Shown here: piece after piece, positions 54,194 through 63,845 of the stretch
How the letters are laid out: the number at the start of each line of letters is the position of its first letter
How positions within the stretch are numbered: the stretch's first letter is position 1
DNA from: JAPPLB01 sp965204095
GTDB lineage: Bacteria; Acidobacteriota; Terriglobia; Bryobacterales; UBA6623
Length of the DNA stretch: 64,000 nucleotides
Direction of reading: 5' to 3'
Assembly (NCBI GenBank): GCA_965204095.1
Contig: OZ241991.1
Span: forward strand, 3,720,001 to 3,784,000
Notes under the pieces: generated by a model
Told to the model about the DNA's origin: nothing
The model's input: only the letters and a program-made list of their open reading frames with translations
Database searches by the model: none
Position numbers and translations under genes: made by a program

Positions 54194-54619
54194 GTGTCAG
54201 GTATTTCCCTACCGGACGAGGCGCATATATCCCGCTACTGCCGGCCGAGCGCGGTCGGGCAGGATGGCTTGCCGCTGGCTGCAGCATTCCAGCTAAAGGA
54301 AGGCGAGGATTACCTGTCAGTGAACTGGCTGGAGTACTTCCGAACCCCTGATCTGGAGACAGCGGTCGCTCGCGTTCGGAAGGTATTTCGCACGAAGGGA
54401 TACAGGCTCCGGCCGAACGGACGATTCGCGGTGCTCAGCGTCGGGGCTGCGAAGGCGGCGGTGACGGCGGTGACCGGTAGCCTCCCCCGGATCGACCATC
54501 TGCCGTTAGATGACGATGCCTCTCATAGTGGAATCTTCGGATGCAAGGCGGATAACCTCGCAGTCGCCGCAGAACTGAAGACGCTGGTTTGTCCCACGGA
54601 TGTCCATACAGCCACCTAA
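54194..54619 (+). CDS. unknown protein 3 of the three-gene operon
   Basis: A 141-residue protein with a GTG start and GAGGGAC eight bases ahead. The start motif PDEAHISRYCRPSAVGQDGLPLAAAF and YLSVNWLEYF are strongly patterned and recur in a family of short uncharacterised proteins found in accessory regions. A C-terminal His and Cys (DASHSGIFGC) might bind a metal. No function known. Confidence 0.7.
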   Translation: MSGISLPDEAHISRYCRPSAVGQDGLPLAAAFQLKEGEDYLSVNWLEYFRTPDLETAVARVRKVFRTKGYRLRPNGRFAVLSVGAAKAAVTAVTGSLPRIDHLPLDDDASHSGIFGCKADNLAVAAELKTLVCPTDVHTAT

Positions 54620-54955
<336 letters not shown>

Positions 54956-55621
54956 ATGACGGTGGCGAACAAGGGCAGCAAGCGATGGTTGCAAATCGCG
55001 GTCAACCGGCACCCGTGTGTGATTGACGCGGAGATCCGGGCAACCGGTGTCGCCGCCGAACAGATTGAGTGGCGTTCGCCATTGGAGTCGGAGTGCTTCA
55101 AAGAGTACCAGGACAATCAGTTCCTAAGCAGGCTGGACATCTCTCTTGTAAGACGCCCGCTGAACTGCTTTTGGCCGAGCGGAGGTCCTCGGTGGGACGG
55201 GCTAGCGAGAAGTGGGCTGCAGGTGCTGTTGGTAGAAGCGAAGGCCAACATCCCGGAGCTAAAGAGCAAATGCAAGGCTGAGCCCAAGAGTATCCAAAGG
55301 ATCGAACAGGCGTTTCGCGAAACGCGTGAGTTCCTCGGCTGTGATGCCAGTAAGAACTGGTTGGAACCGTACTACCAGTACGCCAATAGGCTGTCCCACC
55401 TTTACCTGCTGCGCGAACTGAACGGTCTGGATGCATACCTCCTGTTTGTCTACTTCGTGGGCGACTGGACCAAGACGCCGACATCCAAGGGCGAGTGGCT
55501 GAGATCGATTCAGGAAGTCAAGAACACGATGGGACTGCCGTTGAACTCTGACTGGCTCAAAAGCCACGTCAAGGAGGTCTTCATTGACACCGCGGATTTG
55601 GGTGATGTCAATTGTCAATAG
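54956..55621 (+). CDS. PD-(D/E)XK nuclease-like protein of unknown function
   Basis: A 221-residue protein. D81 in PRWDGLA and E94-x-K96 in LLVEAKANIP form the D...ExK pattern of the restriction-endonuclease fold. Around them are WLQIAVNRHP near the start and WLEPYYQYANRLSHLYLLRELNG in the middle, which recur in a widespread uncharacterised family. The start overlaps a short upstream frame. It is the first gene inside the tRNA-Ser insert. A DNA-cutting or nicking role is likely but not shown. Confidence 0.65.
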   Translation: MTVANKGSKRWLQIAVNRHPCVIDAEIRATGVAAEQIEWRSPLESECFKEYQDNQFLSRLDISLVRRPLNCFWPSGGPRWDGLARSGLQVLLVEAKANIPELKSKCKAEPKSIQRIEQAFRETREFLGCDASKNWLEPYYQYANRLSHLYLLRELNGLDAYLLFVYFVGDWTKTPTSKGEWLRSIQEVKNTMGLPLNSDWLKSHVKEVFIDTADLGDVNCQ

Positions 55622-56137
55622 GCAGGCCCGGAACACAGCAGATCGAGAAGCTTGCGACCAACCTAACGCTGGCCCTCTGTTGGCTCTATGGGTTCTTCAA
55701 AAGGGCAACGATCCTCCCGTATCTCTTCGGCTTCGCACATCACCTGTCCGTCTCCGGCCGGGCCAGATTGACGGGATTAATGAACCACAAAGCAGCGACA
55801 CGATTCCCCGGTTCATAGTGGACGTAAACGGGCTGGCATAGCACGATCCCTGTCGTCCAAACCAGGTGTTCCCTGCACACCCCAACGGCGCAGATCACTA
55901 GTTGGGGAGGCGTCCTTGTAGTTGTCGGTACACATAGTGGATGTCGAGAAGCCGGGTCGAGGTCTCTTTGAGGTCTTGGATCAAGGCGAACTGCGATAGT
56001 AATTCGCAACCGAAGGACAGATGGCCAAAATTGGATTGATTTACGGAGTGGCTGAATGCGCTTGGCCGATGGCGGTGACAGGGTTGGTGGTACTTGTGAC
56101 CGAGACCCGTGCCCCCTTTGCCCATCAGGGTATCCCC
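55622..56137. other. spacer with R3 copy b
   Basis: It holds repeat R3b and unique flanks. No gene is supported. Open frames on the minus strand that cross R3b (for example VHYEPGNRVAALWFINP) do not match the corresponding part of R3a and so are not conserved coding sequence. Confidence 0.5.
55778..55896. repeat. repeat R3, copy b (119 bp)
   Basis: Second copy of the 119-bp direct repeat described at 52580, aligned without gaps. It lies inside the tRNA-Ser insert, while copy a lies outside it. The repeat pair therefore does not coincide with the insert ends. Confidence 0.75.
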
Positions 56138-57828
56138 TCAGACAGCCGCAACTGGTTTGGTCAGCAATGCCTCAAATCGCTTGCGTATCAGTTTTTTACG
56201 CTCCTCCATGAAGTCTTCGAACCGCTCCATTTTCCACAGCATCCTATCGGTTGGTATCAAGTGCATCTCCAAGTACTCCCTGTCCTTGTCGGAGAACCAC
56301 TCTTCAGGAGTCTTGTCGGCCTTGTACCCGGCACCATTCTCTTCGCGTGTAAGGAGCATGCAGTTGGCAAGCTGATTCCGGTCCTCTGCTCGATACTTCA
56401 ACACCCATCGGCCAGTTTCTGGATTCACGATCCTGATTTCTCTCAACTTGCTCGAAGGAAATATGTGATCCACCTGAGGTAGGTTGTTGTCGTAGGCTGG
56501 CGTATAGTTGAACTCGCGATACCAAAGGTTGAACAGGAGGTGAATGGAGTCCTTTCCGTAACCGAGGTTCCAGAGCCGGTCCTCCGCTAGCTCTAGGCTG
56601 CGTCCTTGTGATCGAATTACGTCGAACATCTCAACGAGATTGAAATCCTTCAGTTCGTCAATCTTTTTGACCAATCCGTCCAGCAGATTGTCCGGCCTGC
56701 CACCGAATGCGCCCGCAAGCGAGCACCGCAACAGGTATCTGTCTACATCCCTGGCAGCCCTCCATGCTGCCGGGAAGTGGAAACGGACATACACTAGCGG
56801 GATGAGGACAAGGTAGGTCGGCAGGGCTTTATCGGACCGGATGAAGGTTTTTCCACGCACGTAATCCAGAACATCCTGGATTGCTTCTCCAACTTGATCC
56901 CACCTATCTTCAATCTCATTGCGAATGCCAGGCTTGCGGAATTTTTGGACTTCGTAACGCGCACCCTGCCCGAACAGGACGAGACAGGTCTTGAGTACGA
57001 AGTCTCGATCGAACGCGAAGCCATGCTTGTTCAGGGACTCAAGCAGGTCTTCCATTTTCTCGACCGCGCCTTCCCAACTGGCTGTTAGCAGAGAAAAGAG
57101 CAGATCCGACTTGCCGAGTCTAGTTCCGCCGGAGTTAGCGCGGATAAACACCTCGACTACATCGTCTTCCTTATAGAGATTCGGGTTGTCGATGCTGTCT
57201 AGTTCTTGATAGGTAATCGCTTCGTCCATCTTGAACGTTCGATCCACCAAATCTAGGTGATCATCCAGCTTCTCCGTATCTGCATCGGTGAGTCTCTGTC
57301 CAGCGCTCTCCTCGAGCTCGGCCCGGATCTCACGCTTCTTCTTGCTCGTGAATATTAGATCTTTGAACTTGATCCAGGGGAATGCGATCTCGTCTGAGTC
57401 TTTGAACTGGAACAGGTACTTGACATCATCCGGTGGTGCATCTTCGCCACTGAGAATGTTTAGGCACAACTCCCGCCCTTCGAAACTCCCACGAAGCCCG
57501 ATGAACAAGCTTTGTAAGCGTTGCTGGCCATCGAGAGCACAAGGTTCTTCTTCTTCGTGTCCTCTGGGACGTAGAAGTCACTCAACTGCAACTGGTGCTT
57601 CTCCTTCCAGTTGTCGATGAACTTCCGACGGCGAATGTCGCTCGTGGTCTTCCAGACGAGAAGTGTGCTGATTGGATATTCGCGCAGGATCGAATCGAAC
57701 AGGCGGCAGATCTGTTCCTCGCGCCAAACAAAAGCACGCTGGATGTTCGGAAGCCAGAAGCCACCGTCTTCATCCACATTGTTCAGAAACCCCACGATCT
57801 TCCTGATGGTCTGCTTTTGATTCTTCAT
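56138..57828 (-). pseudogene. DUF262-type restriction protein (GmrSD-like), frameshifted
   Basis: The intact gene would encode about 560 residues. It opens MKNQKQTIRKIVGFLNNVDE with the ParB-like DUF262 pattern LPNIQRAFVWREEQICRLFDSILREYP. The nucleotide-binding DGQQR motif is split: an extra 2 bases in TCGAGAGCAC (57531-57540) shift the frame just before LDGQQRLQSLFIG. The second part reads on to an HNH-like end (LPQVDHIFPSSKL ... LANCMLLTREEN). DUF262/HNH proteins are type IV restriction enzymes that cut modified DNA. The frameshift would make this copy inactive unless it is a sequencing error. Confidence 0.75.
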
Positions 57829-58039
57829 CGCATTCCCGATTTGTCAGAATTCTCTACTGTGTCTACCAGATGTCTGCTGTGGAAAACATCCTCAAAATGA
57901 CGGTTCTGGTTACCGTGGGCATTCCTTCGAGAATGGCCTGTCCGGTCGTAAGGCCCATCCCTGCTTCTCGCACTGCTCGCAGAGGCACGAGCTGACTTAC
58001 AACTTGATCAGTCGGGCCTCCCCAACGCTCAACTCTAGA

Positions 58040-59011
58040 CTATAGTGTTCGAGGTTCCAGAGGTCGGTCTGTTGGTTCCTCCAACTGGTCAACAATGAGG
58101 AGTCGGGCCGGATACAACGGACTTCCGTCATAGTCAGAACGGGTGGTTTCTCGCAGCGTGTCGCGAGAATGAGAACGGTTGACTTCAGTGAGTTCTCTTC
58201 GGATTCGGTCAATATCCTCGACTGTAAGCTGGGTCATCGATGCGTGAAAGAGCCACTCAGGCCAAGCAGCTTGTAGTGGTTCGAAGGACCAGTCGTACTG
58301 GCGGGTGCCGGGAGCTTCCCGGTCAGATGGCTCGTTGGGATTGCAATGCCGGCGGCTAAACGTCATTTGGAACAGCAGCGCCTCGGCGTAGGGACAGTCG
58401 AAGGCGCAGCGCCAAGGCAACGACTGATTGATCTTGTGCGCTAGGTCGAAGTCCCTCGGGCGGGGACTGCAGATCATGCGCCGAATGTGCCAACTCGGGA
58501 CAAGCGTGCAACCCAACTGTTCTTCCTCGAAGGGCTGGGGGCAGTGCCAATGTTTGGAGGGCTGTACTGTGCTTGAGTGGTTGTAGAGGAGGTAGAGGGG
58601 CAGTGCGCTTAGCTGTTGCGCAAACTGTTCGAGCTTGTCCAATTGGTCGGCGCACTTCCGGCCCCCGTCGAGTGTCCTGTACTCGCCGTTGGGGTACAGC
58701 TTCTTGGCTTGCACGGCGAAGCGGGTCCAGCGGCCCATGCGATAGCGGACGGCGACGAAGAGGTCGGCACCGCACGAAGCCTCGGCTTTTTTAGTGGTCG
58801 GTAGGAGCCAGAAGCCCCTGGCGAGCCTGTGCGGAAGCATGTCCAGGACAAGCAGGTCGGTCAGGGTCTCCTCACCGAAACGAGCGCGAAGGCGTTTGGC
58901 ACGGCCAAGTGTGGACCAAGTGCGCTGAGCGACGTGTTCGGCAGGCGTCATGTTCGCCATGGTCAGACCCAATGCCGCTACCAGAGTTTTTATGTTTGTG
59001 GCACGGCTCAT
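58040..59011 (-). CDS. DUF6615-like protein with nuclease-type core
   Basis: A 323-residue protein. FGEETLTDLLVLDMLP is followed by GADLFVAVRYRMGRWTRFAVQAKKL. D83 with Q101-x-K103 is a D...QxK variant of the PD-(D/E)XK nuclease motif, and PLYLLYNHS follows. This layout fits the DUF6615 group of restriction-like proteins. The ATG at 59011 is chosen; the frame upstream of it runs through the tRNA. The same frame continues about 55 codons past the TAG stop without another stop, so a longer ancestral protein is possible. Confidence 0.6.
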   Translation of the reverse strand: MSRATNIKTLVAALGLTMANMTPAEHVAQRTWSTLGRAKRLRARFGEETLTDLLVLDMLPHRLARGFWLLPTTKKAEASCGADLFVAVRYRMGRWTRFAVQAKKLYPNGEYRTLDGGRKCADQLDKLEQFAQQLSALPLYLLYNHSSTVQPSKHWHCPQPFEEEQLGCTLVPSWHIRRMICSPRPRDFDLAHKINQSLPWRCAFDCPYAEALLFQMTFSRRHCNPNEPSDREAPGTRQYDWSFEPLQAAWPEWLFHASMTQLTVEDIDRIRRELTEVNRSHSRDTLRETTRSDYDGSPLYPARLLIVDQLEEPTDRPLEPRTL

Positions 59012-59035
59012 GTAGCCTGTTGTTTTTGGAGTGCC

Positions 59036-59130
<95 letters not shown>

Positions 59131-59521
59131 GCTGTGAGGGTGAGCGCGCGGCGAGAGCCGCGGGAGTGGATCTTGCACCCCCAATTTATCACACGGCCTA
59201 CGTTCCGGAGGCTTGACGGTCGGGAGCGTCGGACCGCTGGGCGCGCAGGCTCCCGAGCCGTCACGAACGCTGCGCGACTGCGGAAAGCTCGGCCCCAGAC
59301 TGCATTACTCCCCACATGGGGAAGCTATGTGTCTGCGAGTCACGAAACACGGGATTATCCGGACACGCGATACAGCCTGAACGCAAACTGCCTTGGAGCA
59401 ACGGCCATGCCGCCTGTCCCGGTTCTGAGGTAGCGAATCACAAACCACGAACCGCGCCTGCAAGGTTCTCCACGAAAAACCAAAAACTGAAAACTAAAAA
59501 CTATCCACTATCCCCGGCCTT
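59131..59521. other. gene-free stretch with MITE-like debris
   Basis: Contains TGCATTACTCCCCACATGGGGA (from 59301) and a heptamer-like AGTCACGAAACACGGG (from 59339), which look like worn MITE parts. A low-complexity run, AAAAACTGAAAACTAAAAACT, follows at about 59481-59501. No gene is supported. Confidence 0.5.
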
Positions 59522-60043
59522 CTACAGCAGCGATCTCAGGTAGTTCGAGATTTCCGGGCGGTTCCAATCTTCGGGGCCGATGTACTTGCGGATGACGATC
59601 CCCTCGGGGTCGATGAGATACGTCTCCGGATACATGGCCGTGCCGTAGATGGTGCTGACGGAGCGCTCCGGGTCGCGCGCCGTTGGAAAGCTCATCGGCC
59701 GAATCTCGAGAAAGCGGTCGTAGGCTTCTTTTTCCTCGTCGACGCTCACGCCGAGAACGACGAGGCCGTCCCGTTGGAATCGATCGTGGACGCTGCTCAG
59801 AGAAGGCATCTCCTGAACGCAGGGCGGGCACCAGGTCGCCCAGAAGTTGAGAAGCACGTACTTGCCCCGATAGTCCGACAGGCTCATCCCGCTCCCGTCA
59901 TCGGCGGTCAGGTTGAAATCGGGTGCGCGGTCGCCGACCTCGACATTGTGGATCTGGAAGTACGGTACCGCGCGGGTGAGCAGCACACCCAGCAGGATCA
60001 GGTTCACGGCCCCGGCCCACGTCGCTCTGGAACTCCATGCCAT
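59522..60043 (-). CDS. TlpA-family thioredoxin-like protein
   Basis: A 173-residue membrane-anchored thioredoxin. One N-terminal helix (AVNLILLGVLLTRAVPYF) is followed by the TlpA/ResA fold with active site WCPPC in LLNFWATWCPPCVQEMP and a cis-Pro region (AMYPETYLID). It should reduce periplasmic disulfides, for example in cytochrome c maturation. The start is divergent from, and nearly touches, the PTPS gene, so the two share a promoter region. Confidence 0.88.
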   Translation of the reverse strand: MAWSSRATWAGAVNLILLGVLLTRAVPYFQIHNVEVGDRAPDFNLTADDGSGMSLSDYRGKYVLLNFWATWCPPCVQEMPSLSSVHDRFQRDGLVVLGVSVDEEKEAYDRFLEIRPMSFPTARDPERSVSTIYGTAMYPETYLIDPEGIVIRKYIGPEDWNRPEISNYLRSLL

Positions 60044-60091
60044 AAAATGAGGTCTGGTCTCAATGTAACGAGCCCGCCGGGATTCCGCAAA

Positions 60092-60523
60092 TTGGTATTG
60101 ATCACCCGCAAGGCTGAGTTTTCGGCCTCCCATTTCTGCGCCGTTCCCGGTTTGAGCGTTGCGGAGAACGAGGCTCTCTTCGGCAAGGCCGCCCGCCGCT
60201 CCGGTCACGGTCACAACTACGTCCTGGAGGTCACCGTCACGGGGGATGTCGATCCGGTTCACGGCATGGTCATGGATTTGAAGGTGCTCAAGGAGATCAT
60301 CAACGAGAATGTGGTCGATCTCTACGATCACCGTTTCCTGAATCACGAGGTCGAGCCGTTCGACCGGGTCGTGCCGACGCCGGAGAATATCGCGAAAGAC
60401 ATCTGGCGGCGGCTGGAGGCGCCGGTCGAAGAGAAGGACTGCCGGCTGCACGGGGTTCGGCTGTATGAGACAAGCGACCTCTATGTAGACTACTTTGGGC
60501 CGCGGGAATCGGCGGCTCGGTAA
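60092..60523 (+). CDS. PTPS-like protein lacking the catalytic Cys
   Basis: A member of the 6-pyruvoyl-tetrahydropterin synthase family: ITRKAEFSASHF, GHGHNYVLEVTVTG (zinc His ligands), VVDLYDHRFLN (Asp-His pair) and LYETSDLYVDY (pterin-anchor Glu). In the eukaryote-type enzyme the nucleophile is the Cys of FGKCNNP; here the site reads FGKAARRS, with Ala instead. The next gene has the Cys. The TTG at 60092 gives the usual length; an ATG at 60047 would overlap the divergent TlpA start region. Confidence 0.85.
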   Translation: MVLITRKAEFSASHFCAVPGLSVAENEALFGKAARRSGHGHNYVLEVTVTGDVDPVHGMVMDLKVLKEIINENVVDLYDHRFLNHEVEPFDRVVPTPENIAKDIWRRLEAPVEEKDCRLHGVRLYETSDLYVDYFGPRESAAR

Positions 60524-60538
60524 GGATCGGTCCTGCAA

Positions 60539-60958
60539 GTGCGGCTTACTCGGCGGTATTCATTTTCGGCTTCGCACCGTCTGCACACCGGCGTGCTGAG
60601 CGACGAAGAGAACGCGAGTCTGTTCGGCAAATGCAACAACCCGTTCGGCCACGGGCACAACTACGTCCTCGAAGTGAGCGTGATGGGCCAACCGGACGGG
60701 CTCGCGGGAATGGTTGTGCCCCGCAGGAAGCTGGACGATTTCGTCGGACGCACGGCCCTCGACCGGATCGATCACGCCGACCTCAACAGCGACGTCAATG
60801 AGCTGCGGGAGATCGTGCCGACGACCGAGAACCTTTCGTTGCTCGTGCATCGCTGGTTGGGGGTCGCCTGGGATGCGGAGTTCGGGGACGATGGAGCGAG
60901 GCTGGATCGCGTTCGGATCGAAGAGACGGCTCGCAATTCTTGTGAAGTGACGGGTTGA
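60539..60958 (+). CDS. 6-pyruvoyl-tetrahydropterin synthase / 6-carboxytetrahydropterin synthase (QueD-like)
   Basis: A 139-residue enzyme with a GTG start. It has the complete active site: zinc ligands FSASHRLH and GHGHNY, nucleophile Cys in LFGKCNNPFGHGHNY, the Asp-His pair in LDRIDHADLN, and the Glu in RIEETARN. It should act on dihydroneopterin triphosphate, the product of the FolE encoded nine bases downstream. It could serve queuosine (with queG at 34.5 kb) or a pterin cofactor. It is the second of two adjacent paralogues. Confidence 0.88.
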   Translation: MRLTRRYSFSASHRLHTGVLSDEENASLFGKCNNPFGHGHNYVLEVSVMGQPDGLAGMVVPRRKLDDFVGRTALDRIDHADLNSDVNELREIVPTTENLSLLVHRWLGVAWDAEFGDDGARLDRVRIEETARNSCEVTG

Positions 60959-60966
60959 CGGGCGCC

Positions 60967-61596
60967 ATGAGCATGAAACTGAACCTGCACGACCTCCTGG
61001 ATGACGTGGAAGCTTCCGGCGAACTTGAGAACCTGACCTTGTCCGAGTTCTATCGGCAAGTACTGCTGGAAATCGGCGAAGACCCCGATCGCGACGGGTT
61101 GCAGCGCACGCCGGAGCGCGCCGCCAAGGCGCTCGCCGAGCTGACGAAGGGCTATCGGATGGACGCAAAGCAGGTGTTGAACGGCGCACTGTTCGAGGTC
61201 AGCTACGACGAGATGGTGATCGTGAAAGACATCGAGATGTTCAGTCTCTGTGAGCATCACCTGCTGCCCTTCTTCGGCAAGGTCCACGTGGCCTACATTC
61301 CAAGGAATAAGGTGATCGGGCTCAGCAAGGTCGCGCGGGTCGTCGAGATGTTCGCCCGCCGGCTGCAAGTCCAGGAGAGGCTCACCAAGCAGATCGCCGA
61401 CACGATCCAGGAGGCGATCGACCCGGCGGGCGTCGGGGTCGTGATCGAAGCGCGGCATCTTTGCATCATGATGCGCGGTATCGAGAAACAGCACTCGTCC
61501 GCGGTCACAAGCGCCATGGTGGGGGCCTTCCGCGACAATCTGCAGACGCGGGAAGAGTTCCTCTCGCTGATTCAGCGCGCGACCGACGGGGTGTAA
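60967..61596 (+). CDS. folE: GTP cyclohydrolase I
   Basis: A 209-residue enzyme making dihydroneopterin triphosphate from GTP. Zinc and active-site residues are in FSLCEHHLLPFFGKVHVAYIP and ARHLCIMMRGIEKQHSS. The N-terminal EDPDRDGLQRTPERAAKA is typical. It forms an operon with the two PTPS genes, which take its product. The ATG at 60967 is used (a second ATG lies two codons later). Confidence 0.95.
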   Translation: MSMKLNLHDLLDDVEASGELENLTLSEFYRQVLLEIGEDPDRDGLQRTPERAAKALAELTKGYRMDAKQVLNGALFEVSYDEMVIVKDIEMFSLCEHHLLPFFGKVHVAYIPRNKVIGLSKVARVVEMFARRLQVQERLTKQIADTIQEAIDPAGVGVVIEARHLCIMMRGIEKQHSSAVTSAMVGAFRDNLQTREEFLSLIQRATDGV

Positions 61597-61606
61597 GCCA
61601 ACCGCC

Positions 61607-62929
61607 ATGAGCGCCCCGGCGCGCCCGACCGTCGTAATTGTCGGGCGTCCCAACGTCGGCAAGTCCACTCTCTTCAACCGCATCACCGCGAGCCGCCGCT
61701 CGATCGTCGGCGACCAGCCGGGCATCACGCGCGACCGGATTCAGATGCGAGCCGTCTGGAAACGCCGCGCGTTTGACTTGGTCGATACGGGTGGCATGCT
61801 GTTCGGCGAGAAGGAGGAGTTCCCCATCCTCGTCAATCACAAGGTGCGCGAGGCGCTGGAGACGGCGGCTCACGTGATGCTCGTCGCCGATGGCCGTGCG
61901 GAGTTGACAAGCACCGACCGCGACTTGGCGGATCTGCTGCGCCGGGTCGGCAAGCCGGCCACGCTCGTGGTGAACAAGTGCGACACCCCCGCGTCCGACG
62001 GCGCCGCCGCGAACTTTCATGAGTTGGGGTTCGACGCCGTCTTGCCGATCTCCGCCGAGCACGGCCGCGGTATCGAGGCTCTTCTCGATCGCGTGACGGC
62101 CGATCTTCCTCAGGGTGAGGACGAGGATGACCCGGAGCGGCCGATCCGCGTCGCGATCATCGGACGTCCGAACGCCGGCAAGTCGACCTTGCTGAATCGT
62201 TTGACCGGAAAGGAGCGGGCCATCGTTTCTCCGACGGCGGGGACGACCCGCGACGCCGTTGATGAGCAGGTCACGCGGCGGGGCAAGGTGTACCGGTTCG
62301 TCGATACCGCCGGCATCCGCCGAAAGGGCGCCACGCGGGAGATGGCCGAGAAGCTGAGCGTCGTCATGGCGCAGCGCCACATCCGGCTCGCGGATGCGGT
62401 CCTATTCCTGGTCGACGCCGTGGAAGGCGTTGCGGCGCTCGACACTCGTATCGCGGGCTACGCGCACGAAGCAGGCAAGGCCGCCGTAGTGATCGTCAAC
62501 AAGTGGGACTTGGTCGAGGACAAGCGCCGGCGCCGGTTCGAGACGGACATGCGCGAGAAGATCAAGTTTCTTTCCTACGCGCCCGTGCGGTTCGTCTCGG
62601 CGCTCGAGGACAAGGGCATGCAGCAGATCTTCTCGTCGCTGCATCAGGTGGTGGAGGCATCCCGCCGCCGCGTGCCGACCGGCGAGCTGAACCGCTTCCT
62701 CGAAAGCGTCGACTTCGAGCGTGCGACGTATCCCGGAGCGCGCCGTCCGAAGATCCGTTACGTTACGCAGGCCGGCGTGGCGCCGCCGACGTTCGTCTTC
62801 TTCATTACTGGCGATGACAAGTTCCACTTCTCGTTCGAGCGGTTCCTCGTGAATCAGCTCCGTGCCGCCTTCCCGTTCGAGGGGACACCGGTCGTCGTCA
62901 AGGCGAAGCGAAAACGCAGATCGGGATAA
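61607..62929 (+). CDS. der: ribosome-associated GTPase Der (EngA)
   Basis: A 440-residue protein with two GTPase domains and a KH-like C-terminal domain. The P-loops are GRPNVGKST and GRPNAGKST. The switch regions are DTGGM and DTAGI and the base-binding motifs NKCD and NKWD. It assists assembly of the 50S subunit and is usually essential. It starts ten bases after folE. Confidence 0.96.
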   Translation: MSAPARPTVVIVGRPNVGKSTLFNRITASRRSIVGDQPGITRDRIQMRAVWKRRAFDLVDTGGMLFGEKEEFPILVNHKVREALETAAHVMLVADGRAELTSTDRDLADLLRRVGKPATLVVNKCDTPASDGAAANFHELGFDAVLPISAEHGRGIEALLDRVTADLPQGEDEDDPERPIRVAIIGRPNAGKSTLLNRLTGKERAIVSPTAGTTRDAVDEQVTRRGKVYRFVDTAGIRRKGATREMAEKLSVVMAQRHIRLADAVLFLVDAVEGVAALDTRIAGYAHEAGKAAVVIVNKWDLVEDKRRRRFETDMREKIKFLSYAPVRFVSALEDKGMQQIFSSLHQVVEASRRRVPTGELNRFLESVDFERATYPGARRPKIRYVTQAGVAPPTFVFFITGDDKFHFSFERFLVNQLRAAFPFEGTPVVVKAKRKRRSG

Positions 62930-62991
62930 GATAAGGTCGGGATGGAGCGCCGTCCGGCGCCGGTTTTCCGGCAGTCCCGTGAGATCTGTCA

Positions 62992-63828
62992 GTGGCTCGA
63001 AATCGAGTAGCCTTTCAAGGAGCGCGCGGGGCGTTCAGTGAAGACGCCGCCCGGCGCATGCTGGGGGACGCCATCGACTTCTTGCCTTGTGAGCGCTTCG
63101 AAGATGTGTTCCAGGCCTTGGCGGAAGGCAAGGTGCAAGCCTCCGTCGTGCCGATCGAAAATACTCTTCACGGCTCGGTGCATGAGAACTACGACCACCT
63201 GTTGAACTTCAAGCTGCCGATCGTAGCCGAGACACGGGTGCGGATCGTGCACAACCTCATTGGCCGGCCGGAGGCCACGCTCCCGAAGATCCGGACGGCG
63301 ATCTCGCACCCGGTGGCGCTGCGTCAATGTCTGAGCTTCTTTAAGCGCCGCAAGCGGATTCGCTCGCAGATCGGCTACGACACGGCCGGCAGTGTGCGGC
63401 GGATCATGGAAGAGGACGATCCGTCCGTAGCCGCGATTGCCTCCGAGACGGCGGCCGCGTATTACGGCGCCAAGTTGTTGAAGAAGTCGATCGAAGACGA
63501 TCGCCATAACTACACGCGGTTCTTTCTACTGAAGCGCAAGGCCCCGCGCAAAGTGGCGAAGAAGGGTGTCCCGCTGAAGACATCGATTGTCTTCTCGACC
63601 CCGAACAAGCCGGGAACGCTGTTCCGATGCCTGAGCGCGTTTGCCCTGCGTGACATCAATATGGACAAGATCGAGTCGCGCCCGTTTCGCGGACGGCTGT
63701 TCGAGTATCTCTTTTATCTTGATTTTCTGGGTTCGCCCGACGAGACGAACTGCCGCAACGCGATGTCCCATCTGCGTGAGATGACGGACTTCATGGCCGT
63801 CCTCGGGTGCTACCCGCAGGCGACCTGA
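62992..63828 (+). CDS. pheA: prephenate dehydratase
   Basis: A 278-residue monofunctional enzyme that makes phenylpyruvate for phenylalanine. The catalytic domain shows ASVVPIENTLHGSVHENYD and the NYTRFFLLKR motif. The ACT domain (IVFSTPNKPGTLFRCLSAFA ... DKIESRP) gives feedback control by Phe. GTG start. Not fused to chorismate mutase. Confidence 0.94.
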   Translation: MARNRVAFQGARGAFSEDAARRMLGDAIDFLPCERFEDVFQALAEGKVQASVVPIENTLHGSVHENYDHLLNFKLPIVAETRVRIVHNLIGRPEATLPKIRTAISHPVALRQCLSFFKRRKRIRSQIGYDTAGSVRRIMEEDDPSVAAIASETAAAYYGAKLLKKSIEDDRHNYTRFFLLKRKAPRKVAKKGVPLKTSIVFSTPNKPGTLFRCLSAFALRDINMDKIESRPFRGRLFEYLFYLDFLGSPDETNCRNAMSHLREMTDFMAVLGCYPQAT

Positions 63829-63845
63829 TCGGAGCGAAGAAATCT

